From contig NZ_PEFL01000001.1 in the NCBI RefSeq assembly GCF_002754475.1, positions 1,922,001 through 1,986,000 on the forward strand: a stretch of 64,000 bases of DNA. Direction: 5' to 3'. Positions 18,347 to 26,656 of this stretch are shown here, one piece after another. Position 1 is the first letter of the stretch. Every line of letters starts with the position of its first letter. The notes beneath the pieces were generated by a model. It did not search any database and was not told the DNA's origin. It saw nothing but the letters and a program-made list of their open reading frames with translations. The position numbers and the translations under genes are program-made. The stretch comes from Comamonas sp. 26. GTDB lineage: Bacteria; Pseudomonadota; Gammaproteobacteria; Burkholderiales; Burkholderiaceae_C.

Positions 18347-19045
18347 TTATTTCGCCATAAGAGCAGGAACGAATCACAGGGATGCACCTCATGCATCGCT
18401 TAACATGCATCTTCACGCTTACAGGGTGATGCCAACTCTTGTTCGTCGGAAAAAGCATCCAATATGTCCGCTCATGCCTCGCGAAGATTTCACGGATTTC
18501 TGCGCGCGGTGAGGCCGGCTGCTTTTGGCCGTGGCATTGTGTTGCCCGTGACGGAAAGACCGATGAAGGTGATCCTGCACTGAGCAGCAGAGCTTTAATT
18601 CGATGCAAAGTTTGCAATGCTTGCGATGAGCTTAGCCATATGTATCGCTCCTCCCGGTGGTTTTGAACTGACTGACCAGAGGCCCCCTTGAGTGTTTGAA
18701 GCATGTGCCGCGCCCGAGACACTTGGGCTTGGCGTGATCGCACCTGTGGGCTCAGTAGATGATCGCCGGTGTAGGCTTGGTGCCGTTCACGCTGGCCGAA
18801 GCGGCTTTACCGAACCTTTCTACTTGTGCGCTGTACTCCTCTGTGCCACAAAGGGTCCGAGCCTTCATATCTGTGCTGAATTTGCTCTGCTCCAAACAGA
18901 AGCGGAGCCAGTTGTAGGCAAGGAAGATACTACTGGCAAGGGCAAAAGTGGACCGCTCCTGCCCTAGCTCACTGCCTACTCTGACTGTACTGAGTGGCCG
19001 ACCCCACTCGAACCGAAGCCGGCATCTAAATCTCGATCAATTGAA
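18347..19045. other. 700-bp stretch without a recognisable gene
   Basis: Several short frames cross this stretch but none has a convincing start, ribosome site or family motif. A minus-strand frame from about 18985 to 18750 (containing ERSTFALASSIFLAYNWLRF and ending TPAIIY) has the look of a degraded coding sequence, possibly a transposase tail, but I cannot name it. The base composition shifts here from the AT-rich lipid genes back to GC-rich sequence, which marks a junction. Confidence 0.5.
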
Positions 19046-19615
19046 TTAGATAGCGACTAAATGTTCGTACAAAATGATCGAGCCAATACTGATCAGCAGG
19101 ACACCGCCGATGGCTTCGGCCCAGCGCCCAGCAATATTCCCCAGTACACGCCCGACCATCACGCCCAACGTCACCATTGCGAATGTTGCGAAGCCGATAG
19201 CGAGAGCAACGGTGACGATGCTTACGCCCAGAAAAGCAAGTCCTACGCCCACGGCCATGGCATCAATGCTTGTTGCAAATCCAGTTGCAACAAATAGCCA
19301 GAAGCCATGTCGTGCAGGTTTGCTGGGCTCTTCACCATCAGGCACTTTGATTGCCCCGATCAACATTCTTCCACCTAGCACCAGAAGCAGCACAAAGGCG
19401 ATCCAGTGGTCCCAGGCCTTGACGTAATCTGAAGCCGCATAGCCCAGCGCCCAGCCTACCAAGGGCGTGATGGCTTCGATGACACCGAAGATGGCACCAG
19501 TCCTCAATGCTTCAGACCAGCGCGGTTTGAGTAGCGCAGAACCTTTGCCGACGGCTGCGGCAAAGGCATCGGTGGACATGGCAAAGGCCAGGAGCAAGAT
19601 AGAAGCGGCATTCAT
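19046..19615 (-). CDS. mntP: Manganese efflux pump MntP
   Basis: The gene encodes a 189-residue membrane protein with two homologous three-helix halves. Each half carries the conserved acidic motif of the family: [15 protein letters not shown] in the first and [17 protein letters not shown] in the second. MntP exports Mn(II) across the inner membrane. ATG 19615 ([14 protein letters not shown]) is chosen over a longer frame to 19735, since the family begins this way and the upstream part is riboswitch RNA. A yybP-ykoY-type manganese riboswitch precedes it, and an IS3-family element sits about 330 bases upstream. Length agrees with E. coli MntP (188). Confidence 0.92.
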   Translation of the reverse strand: MNAASILLLAFAMSTDAFAAAVGKGSALLKPRWSEALRTGAIFGVIEAITPLVGWALGYAASDYVKAWDHWIAFVLLLVLGGRMLIGAIKVPDGEEPSKPARHGFWLFVATGFATSIDAMAVGVGLAFLGVSIVTVALAIGFATFAMVTLGVMVGRVLGNIAGRWAEAIGGVLLISIGSIILYEHLVAI

Positions 19616-19689
19616 GGGGAATTCATTCTTAACGGTCGGGCATGAGCACAACGGCATCTCACCGCGGCCCGAGCTCGTCGCGATGAAAT

Positions 19690-19808
19690 GCCGATGGTCT
19701 CGCCAACCGAAGAACGGATGCATACGCCACAGCAAATTGAATGCCGAGTATGTTGACGCATGCGCTTCCAGGGTGGAAGCAGGCTACTCCCCAAGGGGTA
19801 CTAAAGTT
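19690..19808 (-). promoter_or_regulatory. yybP-ykoY (mntP) manganese riboswitch
   Basis: On the minus strand the leader of mntP shows conserved elements of this class: CCTTGGGGAGTAGCC (about 19795-19781), a hairpin CTGCTTCC...GGAAGCG, CGTCAACATACTCGGCATTC (19758-19739) and, at the 3' side, TTGGCGAGACCATCGG (about 19707-19692). The GGGGAGTAGC, CGTCAACATACTCG and GCGAGACC blocks are hallmark sequences. Mn(II) binding is known to turn expression on. Exact ends are approximate. Confidence 0.9.
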
Positions 19809-19945
19809 TACAAGCGATCAAAATGCTTGAGGAATATGGCCTTTTTTGAGTTCTGGGCTTTAGAAATGGCTCGCATTTTCAAAGCGCTGGCCTCTAGCAA
19901 GAAAGCTGCGTCGATACCGCCATTAGGGCTGTCCATGCACTCCCC

Positions 19946-21601
19946 TGTTGATTTCCACTCAAAACTGACCCGCCGGGGATGCGGATGAAATTTTGGACTA
20001 CTGAGAGGTAGTTCATGTATTCATACGAAGATCGAATCCGCGCGGTGACGCTCTACATCCAGCTAGGCAAACGAGTCGCGGCAACCATTCAGCAGTTGGG
20101 TTATCCCACCAAGAATTCGCTCAAGGGGTGGTGCCGCGAGTACGAGCAGGACCGGGACTTGAAGACCGCGGTTGTTCGCCCGCCGAAGTTCACCACTGAG
20201 CAAAAGGCACGGGCCGTCGAACACTATCTGATGCACGGGCGCTGCGCGGCTTTCACCATCAAGGCTCTTGGCTATCCCAGGCGGGCCTCTCTTCACGCTT
20301 GGGTTCAGGAGCTCAATCCCCGAGCTCGGCCACGCGTGCTGGGAGCATCTTCAAACGAGCAAAAGCACGCTGCGGTGCTTGCGCTGTGCATGCGTCAAGG
20401 AAGCGCTCAAGCCATCGCTGACAACGTTGGTGTGTGTCGAGAGACGCTGTACAACTGGCGCAATGAACTATTGGGGCCAGAGGCTCTCGCATCGATGAAG
20501 CGCTTCAATGATTCTTCAACGGGTTCGGAGCTGTCCCAGTTGGAGCAGCAACTCCAGACGCTACGCCGTGAAGTGAGACGGTTGCAGTTGGAGCAGGAGT
20601 TATTGAAGAAGGCGAATGAGCTCCTAAAAAAGGAACAGGGCATCATCCTTCATCTCCTGAGCAATCGGGAGAAGACACTCCTGGTTGATGCCCTGCGCCA
20701 TGCGTACTCGCTTGCCGAGTTGCTTGCCTCGCTAGTCCTGGCTCGCAGCTCGTACTTTTACCATCGAGCTCGGCTCAACGCTGGCGAGAAGTATGTCTCG
20801 GTGCGCCGAACGATCACCGACATCTTCGAGCGCAACCATAGCTGCTATGGCTACCGTCGCATCCAGGCCTCACTGGTCAGGCAATGTGTGTGGATCTCGG
20901 AGAAGGTGGTCCGGCGCCTGATGAAGCAGGAAGGGCTAGTAGCTGCTGTACCCAAACGACGCCGCTACGGTTCCTACTTGGGAGAGATCAGCCCGGCCCC
21001 TGAGAACTTGCTGAACCGTAACTTCAATGCCACTGCGCCTAACCAGAAGTGGCTGACCGACATCTCGGAGTTCCAACTGCCCGCCGGCAAAGTCTACCTC
21101 TCGCCCATGATCGATTGCTTCGATGGAATGGTGGTGAGCTGGTCTATCGGAACACGCCCCGACGCTGAACTGGTCAACACGATGCTGGATGCCGCGATCG
21201 CCAAGCTCAATGACAGCGAAGTGCAACCTATGGTTCACTCCGACCGTGGTGCTCACTATCGCTGGCCAGGATGGTTGTCACGCATCGCTGATGCCAAGTT
21301 AGTGCGTTCGATGTCACGCAAGGGCTACTCACCGGACAATGCGGCCTGTGAAGGTTTCTTCGGGCGGCTCAAAAACGAACTGTTCTATGCCCGCGACTGG
21401 CAAAACACGAGCATTGAGCAGTTCACACAAGTTCTGGACGCATACATCCGTTGGTACAACGAGCAACGGATCAAGATCTCGTTGGGGGCACGAAGCCCTG
21501 TCGAGTACCGCAGGGCCCTCGGGATCGCTGCATAACCCGTCCAAGATTTATGCCGCATCCCCGCCGGGGGCTAGTGGGTCACTGCTGGGTGGAAATCAAC
21601 A
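19946..21601 (+). mobile_element. Complete IS3-family insertion sequence
   Basis: TGTTGATTTCCAC at 19946-19958 is exactly inverted at 21589-21601 (GTGGAAATCAACA). A second shared block, CGGGGATGCGG on the left (about 19974-19984) and CCGCATCCCCG on the right (21553-21563), extends the inverted ends. The element is 1656 bp and holds one transposase frame. No 3-4 bp duplication is seen in the flanks (CCCC left, GTCG right). That suggests later recombination or loss of the duplication. Confidence 0.85.
20015..21535 (+). CDS. IS3-family transposase, single-frame (IS150/ISL-like group)
   Basis: This is a 506-residue transposase in one continuous frame. The N-terminal part has two similar helix-turn-helix units (MYSYEDRIRAVTLYIQLG and EQKARAVEHYLMHG) followed by a third HTH (GSAQAIADNVGVCRETLYNWRNE). 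A leucine-rich coiled coil lies at about residues 170-212 (LSQLEQQLQTLRREVRRLQLE). The C-terminal rve integrase domain has the DDE residues in TDISEFQLP, HSDRGAHY and ACEGFFGRLKNE. Most IS3 elements need a frameshift between OrfA and OrfB; here the frame is fused. It looks intact and active. A diverged relative remains as a fragment at 32316-32629. Confidence 0.92.
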   Translation: MYSYEDRIRAVTLYIQLGKRVAATIQQLGYPTKNSLKGWCREYEQDRDLKTAVVRPPKFTTEQKARAVEHYLMHGRCAAFTIKALGYPRRASLHAWVQELNPRARPRVLGASSNEQKHAAVLALCMRQGSAQAIADNVGVCRETLYNWRNELLGPEALASMKRFNDSSTGSELSQLEQQLQTLRREVRRLQLEQELLKKANELLKKEQGIILHLLSNREKTLLVDALRHAYSLAELLASLVLARSSYFYHRARLNAGEKYVSVRRTITDIFERNHSCYGYRRIQASLVRQCVWISEKVVRRLMKQEGLVAAVPKRRRYGSYLGEISPAPENLLNRNFNATAPNQKWLTDISEFQLPAGKVYLSPMIDCFDGMVVSWSIGTRPDAELVNTMLDAAIAKLNDSEVQPMVHSDRGAHYRWPGWLSRIADAKLVRSMSRKGYSPDNAACEGFFGRLKNELFYARDWQNTSIEQFTQVLDAYIRWYNEQRIKISLGARSPVEYRRALGIAA

Positions 21602-21735
21602 GTCGTGCTCCAGGATTTGCCTGGCTGCTTCATTCCCGAGTTCTTCGAGGTAACGTTGACAGCTCATAAGGACTCCTGATGGAACGAGGAGGCTCTGAAC
21701 TAGCTTTGAAACTCAGGTCGATCCAAATTGGAATC

Positions 21736-23130
21736 TCACGACTGAGATTCAAAGATGTGTGGCGTTGCCTTAGGTGAGGCAGGTAATGAAATCCCAATTT
21801 TTGTGATCCCACTTGAGGATGTTGCAAAGGTGGTACCGCCGTGCATCCGTGCAATAGCTGCAACGATGGCTAATCCTAAGCCGTGATTGAGATTCGCATG
21901 TGCGCGGGACGCATCGGCACGATAGAACCGATCAAACAGGCGTGGCAAATGGATAGGATCAATCTCCGCTCCTCGGTTGATCACCGCGATACCGACGTTC
22001 TCACGATTGCCATCTGAAGTCTCCACTACGCTTTGGGAAATCTCGATAGTGATCGTCGATCCGGGTTCTGCATAGCGTGAAGCGTTGCCTAAAAGATTGG
22101 ATAGTGCACGACGAACCAAACGTGCATCCACAGCAACACTTGCATCTCCATCGATTTGAACTTGAAGGTGCGCTTCTTGAAGCACTGCCTCATGGAATTC
22201 GGCTACTTCTGAGGCAAGTTCTGCAAGACTCACTTTGGCGGATCGCCGCGCTTCAGTACCGCGATCTGCTTGTGACAGAAACAGCATGTCTGCCACGATT
22301 CCCGCCATGCGCTGAAGATCTTCTAGGTTTGAGGCCAAGATATCCTGTAGTTCAACGGCACTACGCGGTTTACGAAGCGCTAACTCACAACTACTGATCA
22401 AGGTGGTCAACGGTGTGTTTAGCTCGTGCGCCACATCAGCATTGAACGCCTCCATTTGTTGATAGGCGATGGCCAGTCGGTCAAGCAATGCATTGAACTG
22501 TGCGATCAATGGTCTTAATTCTTGAGGTTGATGGCTATCATCTAAACGGCGATGTAAGTCTTGCGCAGAGAGGCTTCGCGTTTGATCCACCAGTAGGCGT
22601 AAAGGCTTGAGCCCTATACGAACAAGCCATGTGCTCGCGAATGAGACCAGCAATGCACCCGCCACGGCGGCAATGCCCAGGGTCCAGGCCAGACGATTAA
22701 GCAGTCGGTCATCTGGTCTACGGTCTAGCAACAGGACCGCTTGCATTGGCTGCAGGCCGTCGTTAACTGTCGGAACTTCCACTGAAAATTTGCGAACTGC
22801 AACCCGGTCGTCATCTTCAGGTTGGCGCAAAAGTTCAAATGCACTTTTGCCAGTAGTTGGAACTAAGCGTAGGGAGAGTTCGTCATGCCCCGTGAGAAAG
22901 TCATTGAGCATGTGATTCAAGGCTTCCGGGGAGTGCACACCTCGGCTCTCACTCAGCAGGTGTTCGATGGCTGTTTTTTTGTGATCTAGCGTGTCTTGTT
23001 GGCGTTCCGACAGCGTGACGGAGATCACGAAATAGACAGCAATGCATACAAAACCGAGGCCAACAATGGTTTGCAGTGCTAAGGCGCGGGCTAAACGTCG
23101 AGCTAAATGTGGTGCAGCGGTCTTGCTCAT
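21736..23130 (-). CDS. Metal-responsive sensor histidine kinase (CzcS/CusS/CopS type)
   Basis: This is a 464-residue inner-membrane sensor kinase. The order is transmembrane helix 1 (about 14-38), a periplasmic sensor loop of about 110 residues, transmembrane helix 2 (about 148-170), HAMP (about 172-225), H-box [19 protein letters not shown] with the phospho-His, N-box [15 protein letters not shown]-box [12 protein letters not shown], and G-box [18 protein letters not shown]. The size and H-box match the heavy-metal sensor kinase family (CzcS/CopS/SilS). Its ATG overlaps the regulator stop by four bases (ATGA), so the pair is coupled. It is divergent from czcC. Periplasmic Cu, Ag, Zn or Cd is the expected signal; the exact metal cannot be read. 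Confidence 0.9.
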   Translation of the reverse strand: MSKTAAPHLARRLARALALQTIVGLGFVCIAVYFVISVTLSERQQDTLDHKKTAIEHLLSESRGVHSPEALNHMLNDFLTGHDELSLRLVPTTGKSAFELLRQPEDDDRVAVRKFSVEVPTVNDGLQPMQAVLLLDRRPDDRLLNRLAWTLGIAAVAGALLVSFASTWLVRIGLKPLRLLVDQTRSLSAQDLHRRLDDSHQPQELRPLIAQFNALLDRLAIAYQQMEAFNADVAHELNTPLTTLISSCELALRKPRSAVELQDILASNLEDLQRMAGIVADMLFLSQADRGTEARRSAKVSLAELASEVAEFHEAVLQEAHLQVQIDGDASVAVDARLVRRALSNLLGNASRYAEPGSTITIEISQSVVETSDGNRENVGIAVINRGAEIDPIHLPRLFDRFYRADASRAHANLNHGLGLAIVAAIARMHGGTTFATSSSGITKIGISLPASPKATPHIFESQS

Positions 23131-23819
23131 GTTGTGCGAGATTCGAGCACATAGCCCATGCCACGGACGGTGTGGAGGAGATGTTGCTCAAAAGGCTGAT
23201 CAAGCTTAAGTCGCAGGCGTCGGACAGCGACCTCTACCACGTTGGTTTCACTGTCGAAACTCATGTCCCAGACCTGGGATGCCAACTCTGTTCGTGAAAG
23301 CACTTCCCCTTGACGGCGTAATAGAAGGCTTAGCAAATTGAACTCTTTGGCCGTGAGCTCGATTCTTTGTCCCGCCCGCGTAGCCCTACGACGAATCAGG
23401 TCTAACTCTAAGTCAGATAAGCGCAGAGTTGTCGCTTCTGGGGCGGCTTGGGCCAAGCTGGGGCCCCTGCGCCGCAATAGAACATGCAGGCGTGCGACCA
23501 GTTCAGAAAACGCAAATGGCTTCACGAGATAGTCATCGGCGCCACACTGCAGTCCCTTGACGCGATCCTCCACTTGGCCACGGGCAGTCAACATCAGTAC
23601 AGGTGTTTGCTTCGTTTGCCTCAGCGCAGCTAGCACGGCTAGGCCATCGATACCCGGAAGCATGCCGTCAAGCACGATCAGGTCATAGTCCATTTCACTG
23701 GCCAGGTGCAGACCGTCAATACCGTTATGGGCTACATCCACAGTGAAGCCTTCCTCCGCCAGACCCTTTTTTAGGTAATCGGCGAGCTTGATCTCATCTT
23801 CTACAACAAGGATTTTCAT
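23127..23819 (-). CDS. OmpR-family response regulator (CzcR/CusR/CopR type)
   Basis: This 230-residue regulator has a receiver domain ([20 protein letters not shown], phospho-Asp in [10 protein letters not shown] at about residue 51, switch Thr in LMLTARG, Lys in YLVKPFAF) and a C-terminal winged helix ([23 protein letters not shown]...[21 protein letters not shown]). It activates efflux genes when phosphorylated by the adjacent kinase. A CusR-like box (23853-23872) lies just upstream, shared with czcC. It is the best candidate for binding the related boxes before the DUF4148 genes, cptA, eptA and flgB. Confidence 0.92.
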   Translation of the reverse strand: MKILVVEDEIKLADYLKKGLAEEGFTVDVAHNGIDGLHLASEMDYDLIVLDGMLPGIDGLAVLAALRQTKQTPVLMLTARGQVEDRVKGLQCGADDYLVKPFAFSELVARLHVLLRRRGPSLAQAAPEATTLRLSDLELDLIRRRATRAGQRIELTAKEFNLLSLLLRRQGEVLSRTELASQVWDMSFDSETNVVEVAVRRLRLKLDQPFEQHLLHTVRGMGYVLESRTT

Positions 23820-23852
23820 GCTGACTATTCTGAGATAGGCGCACGCATTTTG

Positions 23853-23910
23853 AAAATGACAAATTTGTAATCCGGCTGTCAGGATGGTGAGGGGAGCACT
23901 TCATTAGAGT
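23853..23910 (+). promoter_or_regulatory. Regulator box in czcC / response-regulator divergent promoter
   Basis: AAAATGACAAATTTGTAATC (23853-23872) is very like the E. coli CusR box. The TGACA unit starts at 23857, a TGTCA half-site lies at +20 (23877-23881), and a TAGAGT -10 lies at 23905-23910, 48 bp from 23857, pointing toward czcC. Autoregulation of the two-component genes from the same site is likely. Confidence 0.72.
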
Positions 23911-23994
23911 GGCAGCGCCCATCCGCTTTCTATTCCTCACTTGGGCAATGTAACGCCCGGCAGACTTCGGATTGCACGGGTAGGAGTTTTAACA

Positions 23995-25272
23995 ATGATT
24001 TCTTCGTCGTCTCATCGCGCTGGCCGAGCAGCTAGTGCGTTGCGTCATGCGTTGTTGTTCACCAGCTTGGCTTTAACTGGCGTGGCAGGCATAGCGCAGG
24101 ACAATCCTGCGAATAAGGCGTCTCTGGCACCACTGACTCTGGACACTGCAGTAGCACGCGCTATCGACCAACACCCTCGTTTACGAGCTGCCCAGCGCGG
24201 TCTTGAGGCAAGCGATGGAGCCGTTCTGCAAAGTAAGGCGAGGCCTAACCCTGCGCTCTCGTATTCACAAGAAGATACGAGCAGAGATAAACGTACCACG
24301 ACGGTTCAATGGACCCAAATGCTGGAAATCGGTGGCAAGCGCGATGCGCGCATGCGTGCTGCAGCACGTGGCCGAGATGTGGCTGAGGCGGAGCTGGATG
24401 CCGCCAAAGCTAATCTTGTCGCAGATGTCCGACTCGCATTCTTCGGGTTGTTAGTCGCACAGCAGCGTGAAGTCCTCGCGGGACAAACGCTTGACATCGC
24501 TCGAAGCGCGCGTGAGGCTGCATCGAAGCGTGTAGCAGCGGGCAAGGCAGCGCCCCTAGAGGCCAACCGGGCCAGTGTCGCTGAGTCCAGTGCAGAGCTG
24601 GAGCAAGCCCAAGCTCAGGCCGCAAAACGAGTGGCTCGTCAACAATTACAGGCCCTTATAGGAGAGGGAGGCCCTGTATTTGGTGATGCGCAAGGCAAAC
24701 TTGACGCGTTGCCTACTGTTCCGGAAATTGGGGTTCTTCAAAGCCGCTTGGAGCAGTCGCCTTCCATTCAGCAAGCTCGCTTCACTGTTGAACAGAGCCG
24801 GGCGACCGCAGATCTGGAGCGCGCAAAGCGAATTCCTGACCCAACGGTGAGTCTAGGTATGAAGCGCGCTCAAGAGACCGGCAATCAACTCGTAGTCGGC
24901 GTCTCCATTCCTTTGCCTGTGCTCGATACCAATCGAGGAAATCAGTTGCAAGCCCTCCGCCTGGCTGACCAAGCTGAAGAGCGCTTGCTAGCTACCCGGT
25001 TGGAACTTCAGTCTCAACTTTATGCGGCGCGAGAGACGCTAGAGGCAAGTCGTAAACAAGCTATCCAACTGTCTGAACGCGTGCTGCCGACTGCACAAGT
25101 CGCCTATGAGGCGGCAAGCAAAGGATTTGCGCTAGGGAAATTCGGCTATCTGGACGTACTTGACGCGCAACGCTCTTTGTTTGATGTACGTAGTCAATAC
25201 CTGGACCAGTTAATGGCCACACATCGTGCTTCGGCCGATATCGAACGCTTGTTGGGCACAACAGACGAGTAA
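23995..25272 (+). CDS. czcC: Outer-membrane efflux channel CzcC
   Basis: This protein of 425 residues is the TolC-family outer-membrane channel of the CzcCBA tripartite pump. A signal region (about residues 1-40, ending VAGIAQ) is followed by two OEP repeats (LTLDTAVARAIDQHPRLRAAQRGLEASDG and the half from about residue 245), with a typical C-terminal SADIERLLG. ATG 23995 is chosen since TAGGAG lies 9 bases upstream; the longer TTG start at 23941 is unlikely. It starts the czcCBA operon, divergent from the two-component genes. No czcI gene is found before it, unlike in Cupriavidus. Confidence 0.9.
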   Translation: MISSSSHRAGRAASALRHALLFTSLALTGVAGIAQDNPANKASLAPLTLDTAVARAIDQHPRLRAAQRGLEASDGAVLQSKARPNPALSYSQEDTSRDKRTTTVQWTQMLEIGGKRDARMRAAARGRDVAEAELDAAKANLVADVRLAFFGLLVAQQREVLAGQTLDIARSAREAASKRVAAGKAAPLEANRASVAESSAELEQAQAQAAKRVARQQLQALIGEGGPVFGDAQGKLDALPTVPEIGVLQSRLEQSPSIQQARFTVEQSRATADLERAKRIPDPTVSLGMKRAQETGNQLVVGVSIPLPVLDTNRGNQLQALRLADQAEERLLATRLELQSQLYAARETLEASRKQAIQLSERVLPTAQVAYEAASKGFALGKFGYLDVLDAQRSLFDVRSQYLDQLMATHRASADIERLLGTTDE

Positions 25273-25294
25273 GTTTTTTGCACAGATCATCAAC

Positions 25295-26643
25295 ATGAAC
25301 GATACAAAACCATCTCCATTTGGGACTCGGCGTACTCAGATTGCAATTGCTGCAATCCTAGTAGTTGGCGCTCTTTCTGCTGCACTAATTCTTCGCAGTG
25401 GTCCAGACAGCAGCAGTGCTAAAGGTGCCGGAGGTCAGGGGCACTCAGAAGCCGCTAGCCACGCAGACACAGAACATCACGGCGAGAAGCAAAGCGGTGA
25501 TCACAAAGATGAAAAAGGACACGCAGATGGTGAGCACCATGATGAAAAAGAGCAAAAGGACGGAGCCAAGTCTGCAGAGAAGAAAAGCGCCGAAGGTGCT
25601 CATGATGACGATGAAGGTCTAATCCAAATGGATTCGCAGCGTATGCAGGCTGCAGGCATTCGAACCGCAGAGGTCGGCGCTGCAACTGTTCGCTCAGTAC
25701 TGCAACTTCCGGGGGAAATACGCTTCAACGAAGACAAAACGGCTCACGTTGTCCCTCGAGTCCCTGGCGTCGTCGACTCGGTACCCGCCAATCTCGGGCA
25801 GGTTGTAAAGAAGGGGCAGTTGCTAGCTGTGTTGAGCAGTGCGGCTGTTTCTGAGCAACGAAGTGAACTTCAAGCCGCTAGCCAACGCTTAGCACTGGCG
25901 CGTACAAGCTATGCCAGAGAGCAAAAGCTGTGGGAGGAGAAGGTATCGGCTGAACAGGATTACTTGCAGGCTCGGCAGACACTGCGCGAGGCAGAAATTG
26001 CCGTTTCAAATGCTCAACAGAAATTGGCAGCCAACGGCGCCGGAGGCGGTGGCGGTGCACTAAACCGATTTGAATTAAGGGCTCCTTTTGACGGAGTGAT
26101 CGTCGAGAAGCATCTCGCCGTCGGTGAAGCTGTTCAGGACACTACCCAAGTTTTCACAATCTCAGACTTGCGCTCCGTTTGGGCTGAAATGAGGGTTGCA
26201 GCATCTGACTTGCCCGCCGTGAAGGTAGGGGAAAAAGCAACTGTCAAAGCGACAGCATTCTCGTCGTCTGCGACTGGGGTGGTTGCTTACGTGGGTGCTC
26301 TGATTGGCCAGGAAACACGTACCGCTCCTGCTCGAATCACTCTAGAGAATCCTGAAGGTGCGTGGCGCCCAGGTCTATTCGTTAATGTGGAGTTGACGGC
26401 CTCTTCGCAACAAGTGCCAGTGGCGGTAGCTTCCAGTGCTATCCAGCGTCTGGACGGCCAAAACAGTGTTGTGTTTGTGCCCGTCAAGGGGGTTTCCGAG
26501 CTCAACCTGTACGCGTTGGTCGCTCAGATCCCCAGACAACAGAAATTCTTGAAGGGCTGAAGTCCGGCCAGTCCTATGTGACTGAAGGCAGCTTCATGCT
26601 TAAGGCCGAACTGGGCAAGGCTACAGCCGAGCACGCACACTAA
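25295..26643 (+). pseudogene. czcB: RND adaptor CzcB, frameshifted near its C-terminus
   Basis: The periplasmic adaptor of the Czc pump has an N-terminal anchor, a His/Asp/Glu-rich segment (about residues 50-110, such as HADTEHHGEK and EHHDEKEQKD) typical of CzcB, then a barrel-sandwich domain, helical hairpin and beta-barrel. The frame stops at 26558-26560 with an atypical tail. The expected end (TEILEGLKSGQSYVTEGSF and KAELGKATAEHAH, stop 26641-26643) is in the +1 frame. Restoring one G in the G5 run at 26488-26492 would rejoin both parts. So about 50 residues are out of frame; the pump may be impaired, or this may be an assembly error. czcA follows after 13 bases. Confidence 0.82.
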
Positions 26644-26656
26644 GCAAGGGCTGCAA

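Larger units (their letters stand above)
19808..21667 (-). pseudogene. Small ORF upstream of mntP split by IS3 element
   Basis: On the minus strand, ATG 21667 with an AGGAG site 8-12 bases upstream opens a frame of 22 codons (MSCQRYLEELGNEAARQ...) that ends exactly at the IS border at 21602. On the other side, codons from 19945 (GECMDSPNGGID...) run in frame for 45 residues to TAA at 19808-19810, just before the riboswitch. The two halves may be one gene of about 67 codons cut by the insertion. I recognise no family, and the absence of a target duplication leaves room for a junction of unrelated sequences. Confidence 0.45.

Noticed and set aside
19467-19988. 173-codon plus-strand frame over the mntP leader
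   Set aside because: It covers the riboswitch and mntP antisense; the riboswitch motifs explain the sequence.
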